Counted from the first letter of the stretch, positions 7,518-17,625 are shown. The stretch is 64,000 bases of DNA from Streptococcus sanguinis (GCF_001078705.1 NZ_CDMW01000001.1:1419541-1483540), one strand, 5' to 3'. Notes: generated by a model not told the origin, from the sequence alone. Program-made: numbers and translations.

Positions 7518-7574
7518 ATTTCTCTCCTTTCATTGCAGACATCTCTTACAGAAGTCAGCGACTCTTAGCATTGC

Positions 7575-8360
7575 TTATTCTTGATAATAAGGGGCTTGCT
7601 TTTTTCTTTGGTAAATGATGATGCCAATTCCGACAAAAATAAGAATCAGCGACAGCCATTGGGAAACACGCAGACCAGCAAACATGAGACTGTCCGTCCG
7701 CATACCCTCAATAATCATCCGACCAAATCCATACCAAATCAGATAGAAGGCGGCTATTTCTCCCTGTCTCAGCAACTTAGGCCGACGGCGGAGAACAATA
7801 ATCAAGATAAAACCAAGTAGGTTCCATACAGATTCATAGAGAAAGGTTGGTTGTCTGTAACTGCCTTCAATATACATATTCTCACGAATAAAGCTAGGCA
7901 GATAGTCCAAACTTTTTACTGCTGCACCATAGGCTTCATGGTTGGCAAAATTTCCCCAGCGACCAATACTCTGGGCAATCATCACGCTTGGTGCTGCAAT
8001 ATCTAGAAAATCAACTGGGTGAATCAGCCTTCTCCGACAGAAAAAGTAGAGAACGATAGCACCAGCTATCAGCCCACCATAAATGGCAATCCCGGCTATT
8101 CCGCCATTCCAAAAATCAATGATTTTTATCAGATTCTTACCGTAATAATCCCATTCGAATGCCACGTAATAAAGTCGGGCACCCACAATGGCTACGGGAA
8201 AAGCTACTAGGATAAAATCCAAAATATCATCAGGAATAATCTTCCGACGTGGAGCCTCCTTCATGGCAAGATAAACGGCCAAGACCAAGCCTGTGACAAT
8301 ACAGATGGCATACCAGCGAATACTGATAGGCCCTAGTTGGATAGCTACTGGATCAATCAT
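7575..8360 (-). CDS. lgt: Prolipoprotein diacylglyceryl transferase
   Basis: Lgt transfers diacylglycerol from phosphatidylglycerol to the lipobox cysteine of prolipoproteins, the first step of lipoprotein maturation. The 261-residue polytopic protein shows the family motifs HGGIAIYG-like [17 protein letters not shown] and the Lgt signature [13 protein letters not shown], plus the late [10 protein letters not shown] segment. About seven membrane helices. The start codon overlaps the 3' end of hprK by 8 bases, indicating translational coupling. Substrate genes in this window include the lipoproteins at 31865 and 43542. Confidence 0.95.
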   Translation of the reverse strand: MIDPVAIQLGPISIRWYAICIVTGLVLAVYLAMKEAPRRKIIPDDILDFILVAFPVAIVGARLYYVAFEWDYYGKNLIKIIDFWNGGIAGIAIYGGLIAGAIVLYFFCRRRLIHPVDFLDIAAPSVMIAQSIGRWGNFANHEAYGAAVKSLDYLPSFIRENMYIEGSYRQPTFLYESVWNLLGFILIIVLRRRPKLLRQGEIAAFYLIWYGFGRMIIEGMRTDSLMFAGLRVSQWLSLILIFVGIGIIIYQRKKQAPYYQE

Positions 8361-9288
8361 ACTTCACCTCATTCCGGCTAATTAAATCAGTGAGGCGCTC
8401 TTCAAAGATCTTGGTAGCATCATAGCCCATTTGCTTAGCTCGATAGTTCATAGCTGCAGCCTCAATCACAACCGAGATATTGCGACCGGTCTTCACAGGA
8501 ATCCGAATACGCGGAATTCTGACGCCAGCAACCTCCAGCTCTTCTGTATCATTACCCAGACGGTCAAAGGTCTTATGGACATCAAAGTTTTCCAGATAGA
8601 CAGCTATCTGAACCTGAGAAGAATCTTTGACAGCGCTGGCTCCGTAAAGACTCATGACATCAATGATACCAACACCACGAATTTCCAACAAGTGGCGCAG
8701 GATTTCAGCCGGCTCTCCCCAAAGAGTCATTTCATCCTTGGAATAGATATCCACTCGATCATCCGCAACCAACCGATGGCCGCGCTTAACCAACTCAAGC
8801 CCTGTTTCACTTTTACCAATTCCGCTGTCCCCTTGGATGAGAACCCCCATGCCATAGATGTCCATCAGGACACCATGAACACTGGTTCTCTCAGCTAGCC
8901 GGGAATCAAGGTAGCTGGAAATTTCTCCAGACAAGCGACTAGTAGAGGTTTTGCTTCTAAGAATAGCAATCTGCTTCTCATCAGCAGCGCTAAACATTTC
9001 TTTAGGAATCTCTAAATTTCGAGCAATGATAATCACTGGCGTCTCAGGCTGGAACATTTTCAGCAGCACCTGATGGCGGTTATGAGAGCTCATCTTCATC
9101 AGATAAGACCACTCTTTCATCCCAATCAGCTGTATCCGCTCGGGTGTATAAAAATCAAAATATCCAGTCATTTCAAGTCCAGGCCGAGAAATATCAGAAG
9201 TTTTTATTTCTTTCTCCAGTAAAACTTTATCTCCGTACTCCTGAGACAGGCGGGATATTTTTAAGAGGTCTTTGACCTTTACTGACAT
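8353..9288 (-). CDS. hprK: HPr kinase/phosphorylase
   Basis: Bifunctional enzyme that phosphorylates and dephosphorylates HPr at Ser46; HPr-Ser-P is the co-repressor of CcpA, also encoded in this window. 311 residues, the usual length. The N-terminal domain (1-130) is followed by the Walker A loop GDSGIGKS at residues 153-160, VADDRVDIY, and the HPrK-specific signature [15 protein letters not shown]. First gene of the operon hprK-lgt-DUF948-YtxH, all on the minus strand. Confidence 0.96.
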   Translation of the reverse strand: MSVKVKDLLKISRLSQEYGDKVLLEKEIKTSDISRPGLEMTGYFDFYTPERIQLIGMKEWSYLMKMSSHNRHQVLLKMFQPETPVIIIARNLEIPKEMFSAADEKQIAILRSKTSTSRLSGEISSYLDSRLAERTSVHGVLMDIYGMGVLIQGDSGIGKSETGLELVKRGHRLVADDRVDIYSKDEMTLWGEPAEILRHLLEIRGVGIIDVMSLYGASAVKDSSQVQIAVYLENFDVHKTFDRLGNDTEELEVAGVRIPRIRIPVKTGRNISVVIEAAAMNYRAKQMGYDATKIFEERLTDLISRNEVKYD

Positions 9289-9425
9289 TGTCTTCTCCCT
9301 TCAAATTTGTCTGCTTCTATTATAGCAAATTTTTACCTCAAAAGAATCTTTAAGATTGATTTTAGGTCGAAAAAATATTTTGATTTAAATCAACTTTTAG
9401 TAAAAATAAAAAAACAGCCGAGATA

Positions 9426-9917
9426 TCAATCGATCAGGCTGCTGAGAATTTTCTTTTGGTTCTTAAAACAAGGATGGTTTTCTACAAAGGCCGGGACCTC
9501 TTTCAGAGGCAACCAGAGATGAGCATCTGTTTCACCCGTCTGATAGCGGACTTGACTCTTATCCCCAGACACGACCACTTCATAATAGTCGAAATGGCAC
9601 TGGTCTTTGATAGAGCACACCTGCTCCAAAAGCCTGATGCTGTCAGGAACTAGGCCTGTTTCTTCTTTTAACTCCCGCAGGGCGGCTGTCTGACTATCCT
9701 CTCCTGCCAGCACACTGCCTCCCGCTCCGAACTCATAGTAGCCAGGATAAAGGCTTTTATTCGTTGACCGTCGCATAAAGAGAATATCACCATCCTGATA
9801 GCGAACCAAGACATTGACGCAGTGATGAAACTGTCCTTCAGGAATTTTTTCTCCTCGAACTAAGAGATGAGGGAGTTGATTTCGATTTAAGTCATAAGCA
9901 TTCCAAACTTCTGTCAT
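9426..9917 (-). CDS. Nudix hydrolase
   Basis: 163-residue enzyme with a complete Nudix box: G-x5-E-x7-REL-x-EETGL, seen as GSVLAGE...RELKEETGL, which binds the divalent metal for hydrolysis of a nucleoside-diphosphate-linked substrate. The N-terminus (YDLNRNQ, RGEKIPEGQFHHCVNVLV) resembles the isopentenyl-isomerase-like/YfcD subgroup, but the substrate cannot be named. The FDYYEVV strand and DAHLWLPLKEVPAF are typical C-terminal Nudix elements. It appears monocistronic, between hprK and two membrane-protein genes. Confidence 0.85.
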   Translation of the reverse strand: MTEVWNAYDLNRNQLPHLLVRGEKIPEGQFHHCVNVLVRYQDGDILFMRRSTNKSLYPGYYEFGAGGSVLAGEDSQTAALRELKEETGLVPDSIRLLEQVCSIKDQCHFDYYEVVVSGDKSQVRYQTGETDAHLWLPLKEVPAFVENHPCFKNQKKILSSLID

Positions 9918-9964
9918 ATTTCCTCCTTGGATGAATGCTTAGGATTTCGTTGAATTTGTAAGGT

Positions 9965-10414
9965 TCAGTCTATTTCACTCTGAACATTTTCAGTTTGAGA
10001 AATAGCTCGCTTTTTATAGTTAGAAAGGTTTATTGAATGAGCAAGAGAATATACGATTGTATTTGAAACTAGCATACCAAAAATATAAAATAGGCTGTTA
10101 GGGAGGGAGCTTATAATTATTTGGAAACCTCCAACAAAACCATAAATTACGAGACATAGAACTGGCAAAAATAAAATAGATGCAAGTCCTACTAAACGCT
10201 TTGAGCTTTGCTCCGGAGATAATACTTTCCAGAAAAAGAAGAAATTCCACAAGCCAAATGGAAAAGCTAGAATACCTATAAAGAAAACAAAGAAGCTAGC
10301 ATATCCTCCTGCCACCATGCCCGCTGCAAAAATAAGAACTAGATGTAGAATTAAACTAATAATCAAATACAGGAAAAATTTCCACAAATACACCGGTAAA
10401 GAAAATTGTTTCAT
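9965..10414 (-). CDS. Four-helix membrane protein, paralogue of the next gene
   Basis: 149 residues with four hydrophobic segments (about 11-33, 38-60, 72-95 and 105-125) and a short charged C-terminal tail. The N-terminal pattern (MKQFSLPVYLWKFFLYLIISLI), the WNFFFFWKVLSPEQSSKRLV turn and the SNTIVYSLAHSI segment align with the upstream gene (GFLNFFFFLFTPPTSQSLKK, VNTILYFFAYSI). No known domain recognised. The two genes are 12 bases apart and must be co-transcribed. AT-rich relative to neighbours. Confidence 0.7.
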   Translation of the reverse strand: MKQFSLPVYLWKFFLYLIISLILHLVLIFAAGMVAGGYASFFVFFIGILAFPFGLWNFFFFWKVLSPEQSSKRLVGLASILFLPVLCLVIYGFVGGFQIIISSLPNSLFYIFGMLVSNTIVYSLAHSINLSNYKKRAISQTENVQSEID

Positions 10415-10426
10415 AATGCTGCCTTT

Positions 10427-10915
10427 CTAATCTTCAAAATGATCTGATGAATCAAGCGACTCAGACTTTTCCCTTTGTTTAGCTATACGTAGATTCTCAC
10501 GACCTTTTTTTATAGAATAAGCAAAAAAATAAAGAATCGTATTAACCAGAAGAATAATGAAGAATATTGGAATCATGCTCTTAAGGCTATTGATCCAATT
10601 ACTTAGACCATCTGCATGAGAACTATTCAAAAAGAAAACAGAAACTGCAATAAAAAGCGGATGCATAAAAATAGATAGTAGTAAAACACTTTTTTTCAGA
10701 GATTGACTAGTTGGCGGTGTAAACAGAAAGAAGAAAAAATTCAAAAAGCCATAGCCAAAAATCATCATCCCTAGAAAAGACATTGTCAGACTAGTGCCGT
10801 AATTAGACTTAAGGAGAAAAGCCAGAAGACCAAGCCCTCCAAAACTAACAATAAATGACAGAATAATATAAAGCAAGAACTTGAATGCATACCATATGAT
10901 TGAAAATTTTTTCAT
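10427..10915 (-). CDS. Four-helix membrane protein, tandem paralogue
   Basis: 162 residues, same topology as the following gene: short basic N-terminus, four hydrophobic segments, then an extended charged C-terminal tail (KGRENLRIAKQREKSESLD). Shared motifs with the neighbour (N-F-F-F-F, Q-S-x-K-x-x-V, N-T-I-x-Y) show a tandem duplication. A terminator of the upstream PspC gene separates it from that transcript, so it should have its own promoter. Function unknown; no transporter or enzyme motif visible. Confidence 0.7.
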   Translation of the reverse strand: MKKFSIIWYAFKFLLYIILSFIVSFGGLGLLAFLLKSNYGTSLTMSFLGMMIFGYGFLNFFFFLFTPPTSQSLKKSVLLLSIFMHPLFIAVSVFFLNSSHADGLSNWINSLKSMIPIFFIILLVNTILYFFAYSIKKGRENLRIAKQREKSESLDSSDHFED

Positions 10916-10948
10916 AAAATCATTCTCTCCTCTTCAGCTAGTAAAAAA

Positions 10949-10965
10949 TCGGGAGTGCATCCCGA
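10949..10965 (-). terminator. Terminator of the PspC-domain gene
   Basis: TCGGGA and TCCCGA arms around a 5-base loop, followed by six Ts on the minus strand. Confidence 0.8.
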
Positions 10966-10986
10966 AATTTTCTATTTTATTAAGAA

Positions 10987-11262
10987 TTACCAAAACCAAC
11001 CGTCTTTATCGTCTTTTATAGCTTCCGCTTCTTTTCGTTTGCGTGGGCCAGTTCCATATATTTCCTCTTCTATGTCTTCTTTATAAGGCATAACCATGGC
11101 CAGCAGGATATAGATGAGAATTCCCAAGCCGAAATTGACCACAGTAAAGATAATAAAGAGGAAGCGCACCAGGCTCAGATCAAAATCAAATTTATCAGAC
11201 AGACCGGACAAGACACCGGAAATCAGTCGATTCTTTTTCAACTTATAGAATTTCACGTTCAT
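10987..11262 (-). CDS. PspC domain-containing membrane protein
   Basis: 91 residues starting MNVKFYKLKKNRLISGVLSGLSDKFDFDLSLVRFLF, the PspC domain pattern, with one long hydrophobic stretch (VRFLFIIFTVVNFGLGILIYILLAMVMP) followed by a charged tail. PspC-type proteins take part in envelope-stress sensing in other bacteria. The frame is open seven codons further upstream, but GAGG placed 8 bases before the ATG at 11262 fixes the start. Monocistronic with its own terminator. Confidence 0.85.
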   Translation of the reverse strand: MNVKFYKLKKNRLISGVLSGLSDKFDFDLSLVRFLFIIFTVVNFGLGILIYILLAMVMPYKEDIEEEIYGTGPRKRKEAEAIKDDKDGWFW

Positions 11263-11366
11263 GATAGAGACCTCAATGATCATATTTACTTTATTCTACC
11301 ATATTTCACAGAAAAACAATCGGGCCAAGGGCTGATTATGGATTAGAATATTCATTCTTTTGAAAA

Positions 11367-11390
11367 AGAGAGTTCTTCAATGAACTCTCT
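11367..11390 (-). terminator. Terminator of the tex-sprT operon
   Basis: AGAGAGTTC and GAACTCTCT (9-bp perfect stem, 6-base loop), followed by TTTTT on the minus strand. Confidence 0.8.
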
Positions 11391-11399
11391 TACTAATTA

Positions 11400-11837
11400 T
11401 CAAGCATTCTCCGACAAACGAAGCTTGCCCATACAGCGTCCGCAACGGTATTTTTGAAGATTGACTCTGCGTCTGCGACGGATAAGTGCTCCGCAGCTCA
11501 GACATTCATAGATGAGAAAGGTTTGCGAGTCGGACAAGGATGGAGCGTAGCGCAGACCATCAACTCGCTTGAGCAGGTCTTTAAAATCTCTATCCCCATG
11601 ACGGTAACCTCTACCCTGATAATAGAGATGATAGTGAGCCAGCTCATGGCGGACAATTTTTCGAAAGGTCTCCAGCCCAAAAGTTTTATAGATTTTTGGA
11701 TTGAAATCCAAGTGACCATCTTTAGGAAAGAAGCGTCCCCCTGTAGTACGGAGACGCTTGTTCCAATAAGCTTTGTGACGGAATTCCCAGCCAAAATCCT
11801 CAAGCGAAACCCGCTTGACATAGTTAGTTAGATTCAT
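11400..11837 (-). CDS. SprT-like zinc metalloprotein
   Basis: 145 residues. Carries the zincin motif HELAHYH (from His64) of SprT/YpjP-like proteins and a C-terminal zinc ribbon of two CxxC pairs (CLSCG and CGRC) linked by [11 protein letters not shown]. The N-terminal [28 protein letters not shown] block is characteristic of the bacterial SprT family. Whether it acts as a protease is not known. It overlaps the end of tex by 14 bases and is therefore translationally coupled to it. Confidence 0.87.
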   Translation of the reverse strand: MNLTNYVKRVSLEDFGWEFRHKAYWNKRLRTTGGRFFPKDGHLDFNPKIYKTFGLETFRKIVRHELAHYHLYYQGRGYRHGDRDFKDLLKRVDGLRYAPSLSDSQTFLIYECLSCGALIRRRRRVNLQKYRCGRCMGKLRLSENA

Positions 11838-13956
11838 TTGGTGCTATCAGAGAGAGGTTGACCTTCTCCCGCTCCACATCCAGTTTATCCACCCAGACTG
11901 TGACTAAGTCGCCAACAGATAGGACCTGACTAGGATGCTTGATATAGTCTGTACTCAGCTTGGAGATATGAATAAGACCGTCTTCGTGGATACCAATATC
12001 CACAAAGGCTCCGAAATCGACGACATTCCGTACGACACCTTCAAGCTTTTGACCGATACGCAGGTCCTTGATATCCAAGACATCCTGCCGCAGAATTGGC
12101 GCGTCAAAGGAATCACGCAAATCCCGGCCAGGCTTGAGCAAATCAGCAATAATATCTTTTAGGGTTTCTTCTCCCAAGCCTAGCTCAGCAGCCAAACTAG
12201 CAGTCTGAACAGCTTTTAATTTGGCTTGGGCTGCTTCATCCAAACTGCTGATTTCCAGACGCTTAAAGAGCTCTTCCACCGCCTTATAAGACTCTGGGTG
12301 AACGCCCGTATTGTCTAACAGATTATCACTTTCAGGAATACGCAGGAAGCCGGCTGCCTGTTCAAAAGCCTTTGCGCCCAGTCGCGGCACTTTCTTGATG
12401 GCCTCGCGAGACCGAATCAGACCTTCTGTTTCCCGATATTTGACAATATTTTCTGAGATAGTCTTATTAAGACCCGCTACATGGGCCAGCAGGGCAGGAC
12501 TGGCGGTGTTGATATTGACCCCGACTTGGTTGACCACCGTATCCACAACAAAGTCCAGACTTTCCGACAGTTTTTTCTGGCTGACATCATGCTGGTACTG
12601 ACCAACTCCGATGGACTTAGGATCAATCTTAACCAGCTCAGCCAAAGGATCCTGCAATCGGCGGGCAATGGAAATAGCTGAACGCTTTTCAACCGTCAAA
12701 TCTGGAAACTCATGACGAGCCAGTTCACTAGCAGAGTAGACAGATGCTCCGCTCTCATTGACGATAACATAGCTGACATTCGGATGAGATTTCAAAACTT
12801 CAGCTACAAAGGCTTCGCTTTCTCGGCTGGCAGTTCCATTTCCGATGGCAATGATTTCCACACCAAACTGCTCAATCAGCTCTGACAACTCTTTCTTAGA
12901 TGCTTCAATCTGAGCTGGCTTTGCTGGTGGCACCGGATAGATGACATGAGTCGTCAGCATCTTACCTGTCGCATCAACAACAGCTAGCTTAGCCCCTGTC
13001 CGAAAGGCTGGGTCAAAGCCCAGTACTACGCGACCTTTGAGAGGGGCAATCAGGAGTAGATGGCGGAGGTTATCTGAGAAGAGCTGAATCGCACCATCCT
13101 CAGCAGCCTCAGTCAGCTCAGTCCGAATACGTCGCTCCATAGCTGGAATGATTTTCTTTTTGACCGCTTGCTGAACAGCTTCGATAATATAGGCATTTTT
13201 CACCTTGAAACGTACTTCAAAAAAGCGCAGAATCTTCTCAAGATTGTGCTCAAAACCGACCTTGAGAATACCTAACTTCTCACCACGGTTAAGGGCTAGA
13301 GTACGGTAGCCTTGCATAGTCGCTACTTTTTCGGAAAACTCATAATAAATCTGGAAGACCTGCTTTTCATCCAAATCACCATCTTTGAGACTAGATATAA
13401 TAGAAGAATTTGTCTGCATCTCGTGGTAGGTCCAAGCCCGCAGCTTATTATCTTCAGAAATCGCCTCGTTCAGAATATCCACTGCTCCAGCTAGAGCAGA
13501 TTCTGCTGTTGGAAAGGCTTCACTGGTGAGTTTCTCAGCTTCTTCCTTCAGATTAGCCGCATCCTGTAGGATGAAGCGGGCCAAAGGAAAGAGACCTGCT
13601 TCACGAGCAATAGTAGCCTTGGTACGGCGCTTCTCCTTGTAGGGCAGATAAAGTTCTTCCACATCAGCCAGCTTCTCAGCAGCCTCAATCTCAGAGCGAA
13701 GAGCATCCGTTAGTTTGCCCTGCTCCTCAATCTTAGCTAAGACCGTCGCTTTACGCTCTGCCAAGGCAGTCATGCTCTTATCTAGGTCAATGATCGCCTT
13801 AATCTCGACTTCATCCAGATTTCCTGTCATTTCCTTACGATAACGAGCAATGAAAGGAATCGTATTCCCTTCAGCGGTCAGATCTAGGACCTGTGATATT
13901 TGGCTTTCTTTAAGGCCCAATTTCTGGGCAATTTTTTCAATATTTATATTTTCCAT
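11824..13956 (-). CDS. tex: Tex family RNA-binding transcriptional accessory protein
   Basis: 710 residues. Tex proteins bind RNA and associate with transcription. In order: the N-terminal helical Tex domain with [16 protein letters not shown], the YqgF/RNase H-like domain ([22 protein letters not shown]), helix-hairpin-helix repeats ([20 protein letters not shown], ...[18 protein letters not shown]) and a C-terminal S1 domain ([31 protein letters not shown] cut short here: positions ~640-710). Length and domain order are normal. Heads a two-gene operon with the SprT-like gene. Confidence 0.95.
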   Translation of the reverse strand: MENINIEKIAQKLGLKESQISQVLDLTAEGNTIPFIARYRKEMTGNLDEVEIKAIIDLDKSMTALAERKATVLAKIEEQGKLTDALRSEIEAAEKLADVEELYLPYKEKRRTKATIAREAGLFPLARFILQDAANLKEEAEKLTSEAFPTAESALAGAVDILNEAISEDNKLRAWTYHEMQTNSSIISSLKDGDLDEKQVFQIYYEFSEKVATMQGYRTLALNRGEKLGILKVGFEHNLEKILRFFEVRFKVKNAYIIEAVQQAVKKKIIPAMERRIRTELTEAAEDGAIQLFSDNLRHLLLIAPLKGRVVLGFDPAFRTGAKLAVVDATGKMLTTHVIYPVPPAKPAQIEASKKELSELIEQFGVEIIAIGNGTASRESEAFVAEVLKSHPNVSYVIVNESGASVYSASELARHEFPDLTVEKRSAISIARRLQDPLAELVKIDPKSIGVGQYQHDVSQKKLSESLDFVVDTVVNQVGVNINTASPALLAHVAGLNKTISENIVKYRETEGLIRSREAIKKVPRLGAKAFEQAAGFLRIPESDNLLDNTGVHPESYKAVEELFKRLEISSLDEAAQAKLKAVQTASLAAELGLGEETLKDIIADLLKPGRDLRDSFDAPILRQDVLDIKDLRIGQKLEGVVRNVVDFGAFVDIGIHEDGLIHISKLSTDYIKHPSQVLSVGDLVTVWVDKLDVEREKVNLSLIAPNESN

Positions 13957-14134
13957 AACAATCCTATTATATCACAAGTGCTTTGAAAGATAGGCAGTTT
14001 TAGAACTATTTAGTACTATTTGTACAAAAAAATTTAGGGTAAATCAGCGACAAAGAACCTCTTATGTTTCAAAATTTCATTTTTTGATGATTGGTAGTAT
14101 AATAGAATTATTATTTTAGAAATGAGGTGCCTTT

Positions 14135-14272
14135 ATGGCTGTTAAATTTACTAGATCAGACGATTTGGACAAGATGTTCGAGGAGTTTGCGACCCTGCCC
14201 AAGATAGAAAAGGTAGAATTCCCAGAGGAAGACAAGAAAAAATCTAAAAACGAGAAGGATAAGAAAGAATGA
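14135..14272 (+). CDS. 45-residue charged small protein, SPJ_0845-like
   Basis: ATG at 14135 has GAGG upstream and opens MAVKFTRSDDLDKMFEEFA; the rest is PKIEKVEFPEEDKKK and a Lys/Glu-rich tail ending in TGA. The stop overlaps the start of the following permease gene (ATGA), so the genes are translationally coupled. It resembles the short conserved streptococcal protein family named after SPJ_0845, from memory. No membrane segment. It may be a regulator or assembly partner of the permease; this is inference from position only. Confidence 0.72.
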   Translation: MAVKFTRSDDLDKMFEEFATLPKIEKVEFPEEDKKKSKNEKDKKE

Positions 14273-15174
14273 GCTTCTTCTCTCAGCTACCGGCCAGTGT
14301 CCTGCAAGCTGGTGCCATTTTTCTCTCCATTATCATTGAGGCCCTGCCTTTTGTCTTGATTGGAAGTATCATTTCTGGCTTTATCGAAGTGTATGTCACG
14401 CCAGACAAGGTTTATCGTTTCCTGCCCAAGAACAAATGGGCTCGGATTTTCTTTGGAAGCTTGGTTGGTTTTGTCTTCCCCTCTTGCGAGTGCGGAATTG
14501 TTCCTATTATAAATCGGTTTCTGGAAAAAAAAGTTCCCAGTTACACGGCTGTGCCTTTTCTGGTAACGGCTCCAGTCATCAACCCCATCGTACTCTTTGC
14601 GACCTACTCAGCTTTTGGAAATTCCTTCCGAATGGCTCTGCTTCGTGCTTTAGGTTCTATGGTCGTGGCTGTTCTTTTAGGGATTTTTCTGGGCTTCTTT
14701 GCAGACAGCAATATTCAAAAAGAAAATCGCAAGGCTGTTCATGAGCATGACTTTTCACATCTCAGCAAAGGACAAAAGTTTTTTCAGGTCTTTGTGCAGG
14801 CCATTGACGAATTTTTCGATACTGGTCGCTATCTGGTCTTTGGCTGTCTCTTCGCCAGCCTGGTACAAGTATATGTGCCAACCAGAATCCTGACCTCTAT
14901 CAGCTCGACACCGGCTGTTGCTATTCTTCTGCTCATGCTGCTGTCCTTCCTGCTCTCACTTTGCAGCGAAGCTGATGCTTTCATCGGAAGCTCTTTGATT
15001 GCTAGCTTCGGCCTATCGCCAGTCTTAGCTTTCTTGGTCATTGGGCCTATGCTAGATGTCAAGAATCTGCTGATGATGAAAAACTACTTTAAGACACGCT
15101 TTATCTGGCAATTTATCAGCCTGGTTACCGTCGTCGTCTTTCTTTACTCTTGGCTTGTGGGGGTGGTGCTATGA
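14269..15174 (+). CDS. UPF0718/DUF318 family permease (YcgR-like)
   Basis: 301 residues with eight to ten membrane segments. Distinctive are GSLVGFVFPSCECGIVPIINRFLEKKVPSYTAV, the P-S-C-E-C-G motif found in DUF318 permeases, and the mirror segment SFLLSLCSEADAFIGSSL in the second half, giving an internal duplication. The conserved cysteines hint at a metal or thiol-related substrate, which is not established. It overlaps the genes on both sides (ATGA junctions), forming a tight three-gene operon with a TIGR03943-type partner. Confidence 0.88.
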   Translation: MSFFSQLPASVLQAGAIFLSIIIEALPFVLIGSIISGFIEVYVTPDKVYRFLPKNKWARIFFGSLVGFVFPSCECGIVPIINRFLEKKVPSYTAVPFLVTAPVINPIVLFATYSAFGNSFRMALLRALGSMVVAVLLGIFLGFFADSNIQKENRKAVHEHDFSHLSKGQKFFQVFVQAIDEFFDTGRYLVFGCLFASLVQVYVPTRILTSISSTPAVAILLLMLLSFLLSLCSEADAFIGSSLIASFGLSPVLAFLVIGPMLDVKNLLMMKNYFKTRFIWQFISLVTVVVFLYSWLVGVVL

Positions 15175-15989
15175 TTCGATTTCTAATCTTAGTCGGCTAC
15201 TTTGAGATCACCATGTATCTGCAGCTGACGGGCAAGCTTAATCAATATATCAATCTCCACTATTCCTATCTGGCGTACTTGTCTATGATTCTGTCCTTTA
15301 TCTTGGCAGTCGTGCAGCTCATCATCTGGATGAAGAAGATGGAGGTCCACAGTCATTTAAGCACTCGCTGGGCTAAGTTAGGCAGCGTGCTGCTCCTTGT
15401 CATTCCGCTTTTTGTGGGAATTTTCTTTCCAACCGTAACCTTGGATTCGACAACAGTTTCGGCCAAAGGATTTCATTTCCCACTAGCTGAGGGAACTTCA
15501 ACTGCTATTCAGCAAGACGAAGGCACAACCAGCCAATACCTGAAGCCGGACACCAGCACCTACTTTACCAAAGGGGCTTACGAAAAAGAAATGCGGGCAG
15601 CCGCTAAGAAATATGTTAAGCAAGATACCATTCAGGTCACTACTGAGAACTACATGGAAATCATGGAGGTCATCTATGATTATCCCGACGAGTTTGTAGG
15701 CAAAACGCTGGAGTTCACTGGATTTGTCTACAATGACCCCAGCGACCAGAAGAGCCAATTTCTCTTTCGCTTTGGTATTATTCATTGTATCGCCGACTCA
15801 GGTGTCTATGGTCTCTTGACGACTGGAAATACCCAGCATTTCGAGAATAATACCTGGATTCATGCCAAGGGGAAAATTACCATGCACTACCATAAAAGTC
15901 TGGGGCAAAGCCTTCCAACTCTAGAAGTTGAAAACTTTGATAAGGTAGAAAAACCGGACAACCCTTACGTTTATCGGGTATTTGAATAA
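15171..15989 (+). CDS. TIGR03943 family putative permease subunit (YcgQ-like)
   Basis: 272 residues: three or four N-terminal membrane segments (to about residue 95) and a soluble extracytoplasmic C-terminal domain with the family block GKTLEFTGFVYND and FRFGIIHCIADSGVYGLL. Start ATG 15171 overlaps the upstream stop by 4 bases. The frame is open a few codons further upstream inside the permease gene, but the ATGA junction is the natural start. Forms a functional pair with the DUF318 permease in many Firmicutes. Confidence 0.87.
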   Translation: MIRFLILVGYFEITMYLQLTGKLNQYINLHYSYLAYLSMILSFILAVVQLIIWMKKMEVHSHLSTRWAKLGSVLLLVIPLFVGIFFPTVTLDSTTVSAKGFHFPLAEGTSTAIQQDEGTTSQYLKPDTSTYFTKGAYEKEMRAAAKKYVKQDTIQVTTENYMEIMEVIYDYPDEFVGKTLEFTGFVYNDPSDQKSQFLFRFGIIHCIADSGVYGLLTTGNTQHFENNTWIHAKGKITMHYHKSLGQSLPTLEVENFDKVEKPDNPYVYRVFE

Positions 15990-15991
15990 AG

Positions 15992-16031
15992 AAAATGAGG
16001 CTGGCACAATCGTGTCTAAGCCTCATTTTTT
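15992..16031 (+). terminator. Terminator of the permease operon
   Basis: AAAATGAGGCT pairs with AGCCTCATTTT, with further imperfect pairing GGCAC/GTGTC inside, then a T-run. The GAGGCTG...AGCCTC core recurs in modified form at 60095-60130. Confidence 0.8.
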
Positions 16032-16164
16032 GTATTTGAATATGTTTCAAGCAGCGGTCAAATTCTTTCTATTTATCTCCCTTTTCAGAAACCGAATTTC
16101 TGAATACAATCTTTAGAAAAATTGTGATAAAATAGAGACATCATTTTAGAAAATAGGTATCAGG

Positions 16165-17625
16165 ATGTCTTCAAAAGTTATTGTAACAATTTTCGGAGCC
16201 AGCGGTGACTTGGCCAAAAGAAAACTCTATCCATCCCTCTTCAGGCTCTATAAGTCTGGTAATCTTTCCAAGCATTTTGCAGTTATTGGAACAGCCCGTC
16301 GGCCTTGGAGCAAGGAGTATTTTGAGTCTGTCGTTGTCGAAGCAATCGCTGATTTAGCTGACAGTCCAGAGCAAGCCCAAGAGTTTGCCAGCCACTTCTA
16401 TTATCAAAGTCATGATGTGCAGGATACCGAGCACTACATTGAGCTGCGCAAGCTTCAAAACCGACTCAATGAGCAATACCAAGCCGAGCACAATAAGCTC
16501 TTCTTCTTGTCCATGGCACCCCAGTTTTTCGGCACCATTGCCAAACACCTCAAGTCTGAAAACATCGTAGATGGCAAAGGTTTTGAACGTTTGATTGTCG
16601 AAAAACCTTTCGGGACAGACTTGGCAACTGCCAGCCAACTTAATGAAGAACTCTTGGCTGCCTTTGATGAAGAGCAGATTTTCCGTATTGACCATTATCT
16701 AGGCAAGGAAATGATTCAGAGCATCTTCGCTATTCGTTTTGCCAATCTTCTCTTTGAAAACATCTGGAATCGTGACTACATTGACAATGTCCAGATTACC
16801 TTTGCAGAAAAGCTTGGTGTTGAAGAACGTGGTGGTTACTATGACCAGTCCGGTGCTCTGCGCGATATGGTGCAGAACCATACTCTGCAGCTCCTATCAC
16901 TCTTAGCTATGGACAAGCCGAAAAGCTTCAGCAAAGAGGACATTCGGGCAGAGAAAGTCAAGGTTTTTGAGCGCTTGGTGCAGCCTGATAAAGAAGACTT
17001 GAAACGCTTCTTTATCCGCGGTCAGTATAAGTCTGGCACGGTCAAAGGTAAGAAATACATCTCCTACCGGAGTGAACCTAATGTCAACCCTGACTCCATG
17101 ACTGAAACCTTTGCTTCAGGAGCTTTCTTCGTAAATAGCGAACGTTTCCGTGATGTTCCATTTTTCTTCCGAACTGGTAAACGCCTCACTGAAAAAGGCA
17201 CTCTTGTCAATATTGTCTTCAAGCAGATGGAGTCTATCTTTGGTGAGGAATTAGCCCCAAATGTTCTGACCATTCACATCCAGCCAACTGAGGGCTTCTC
17301 ACTCAGCATGAATGGCAAAGAGGTCGGCGAACGCTTCAGCTTAGCTCCCCTTTCTCTGGACTACCGGACAGATGCAACAGCTAGCGGTGCTTCCCCAGAT
17401 CCTTACGAAAAATTAATCTTTGACGTCCTTAACAATGACTCAACCAACTTCAGCCACTGGGATGAAGTGCGCTCTAGCTGGGAGCTGATCGATCAGATTG
17501 AAGAGCTCTGGCATAACAACGAAGTGCCTCTCCATGAATATCCAGTCGGTTCTATGGGACCAGATGCTGCCTTTGAACTCCTTAGAGAATTTGGAGCTGA
17601 CTGGCAGTGGTCTCCAAACAAATAA
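16165..17625 (+). CDS. zwf: Glucose-6-phosphate 1-dehydrogenase
   Basis: Oxidises glucose-6-phosphate to 6-phosphogluconolactone with NADP+, the entry to the oxidative pentose phosphate pathway. 486 residues, full length. N-terminal dinucleotide motif TIFGASGDLAKRKLYPSLF, then IVEKPFGTDLATA and the active-site segment RIDHYLGKEMIQ, GGYYDQSGALRDMVQNH and PFFFRTGKRL. Single gene with its own terminator 25 bases after the stop. Confidence 0.97.
   Translation: MSSKVIVTIFGASGDLAKRKLYPSLFRLYKSGNLSKHFAVIGTARRPWSKEYFESVVVEAIADLADSPEQAQEFASHFYYQSHDVQDTEHYIELRKLQNRLNEQYQAEHNKLFFLSMAPQFFGTIAKHLKSENIVDGKGFERLIVEKPFGTDLATASQLNEELLAAFDEEQIFRIDHYLGKEMIQSIFAIRFANLLFENIWNRDYIDNVQITFAEKLGVEERGGYYDQSGALRDMVQNHTLQLLSLLAMDKPKSFSKEDIRAEKVKVFERLVQPDKEDLKRFFIRGQYKSGTVKGKKYISYRSEPNVNPDSMTETFASGAFFVNSERFRDVPFFFRTGKRLTEKGTLVNIVFKQMESIFGEELAPNVLTIHIQPTEGFSLSMNGKEVGERFSLAPLSLDYRTDATASGASPDPYEKLIFDVLNNDSTNFSHWDEVRSSWELIDQIEELWHNNEVPLHEYPVGSMGPDAAFELLREFGADWQWSPNK

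Noticed and set aside
14269-15989. Arsenite efflux operon
   Set aside because: The permease has DUF318 rather than ArsB/ACR3 motifs and no arsR or arsC gene is nearby.
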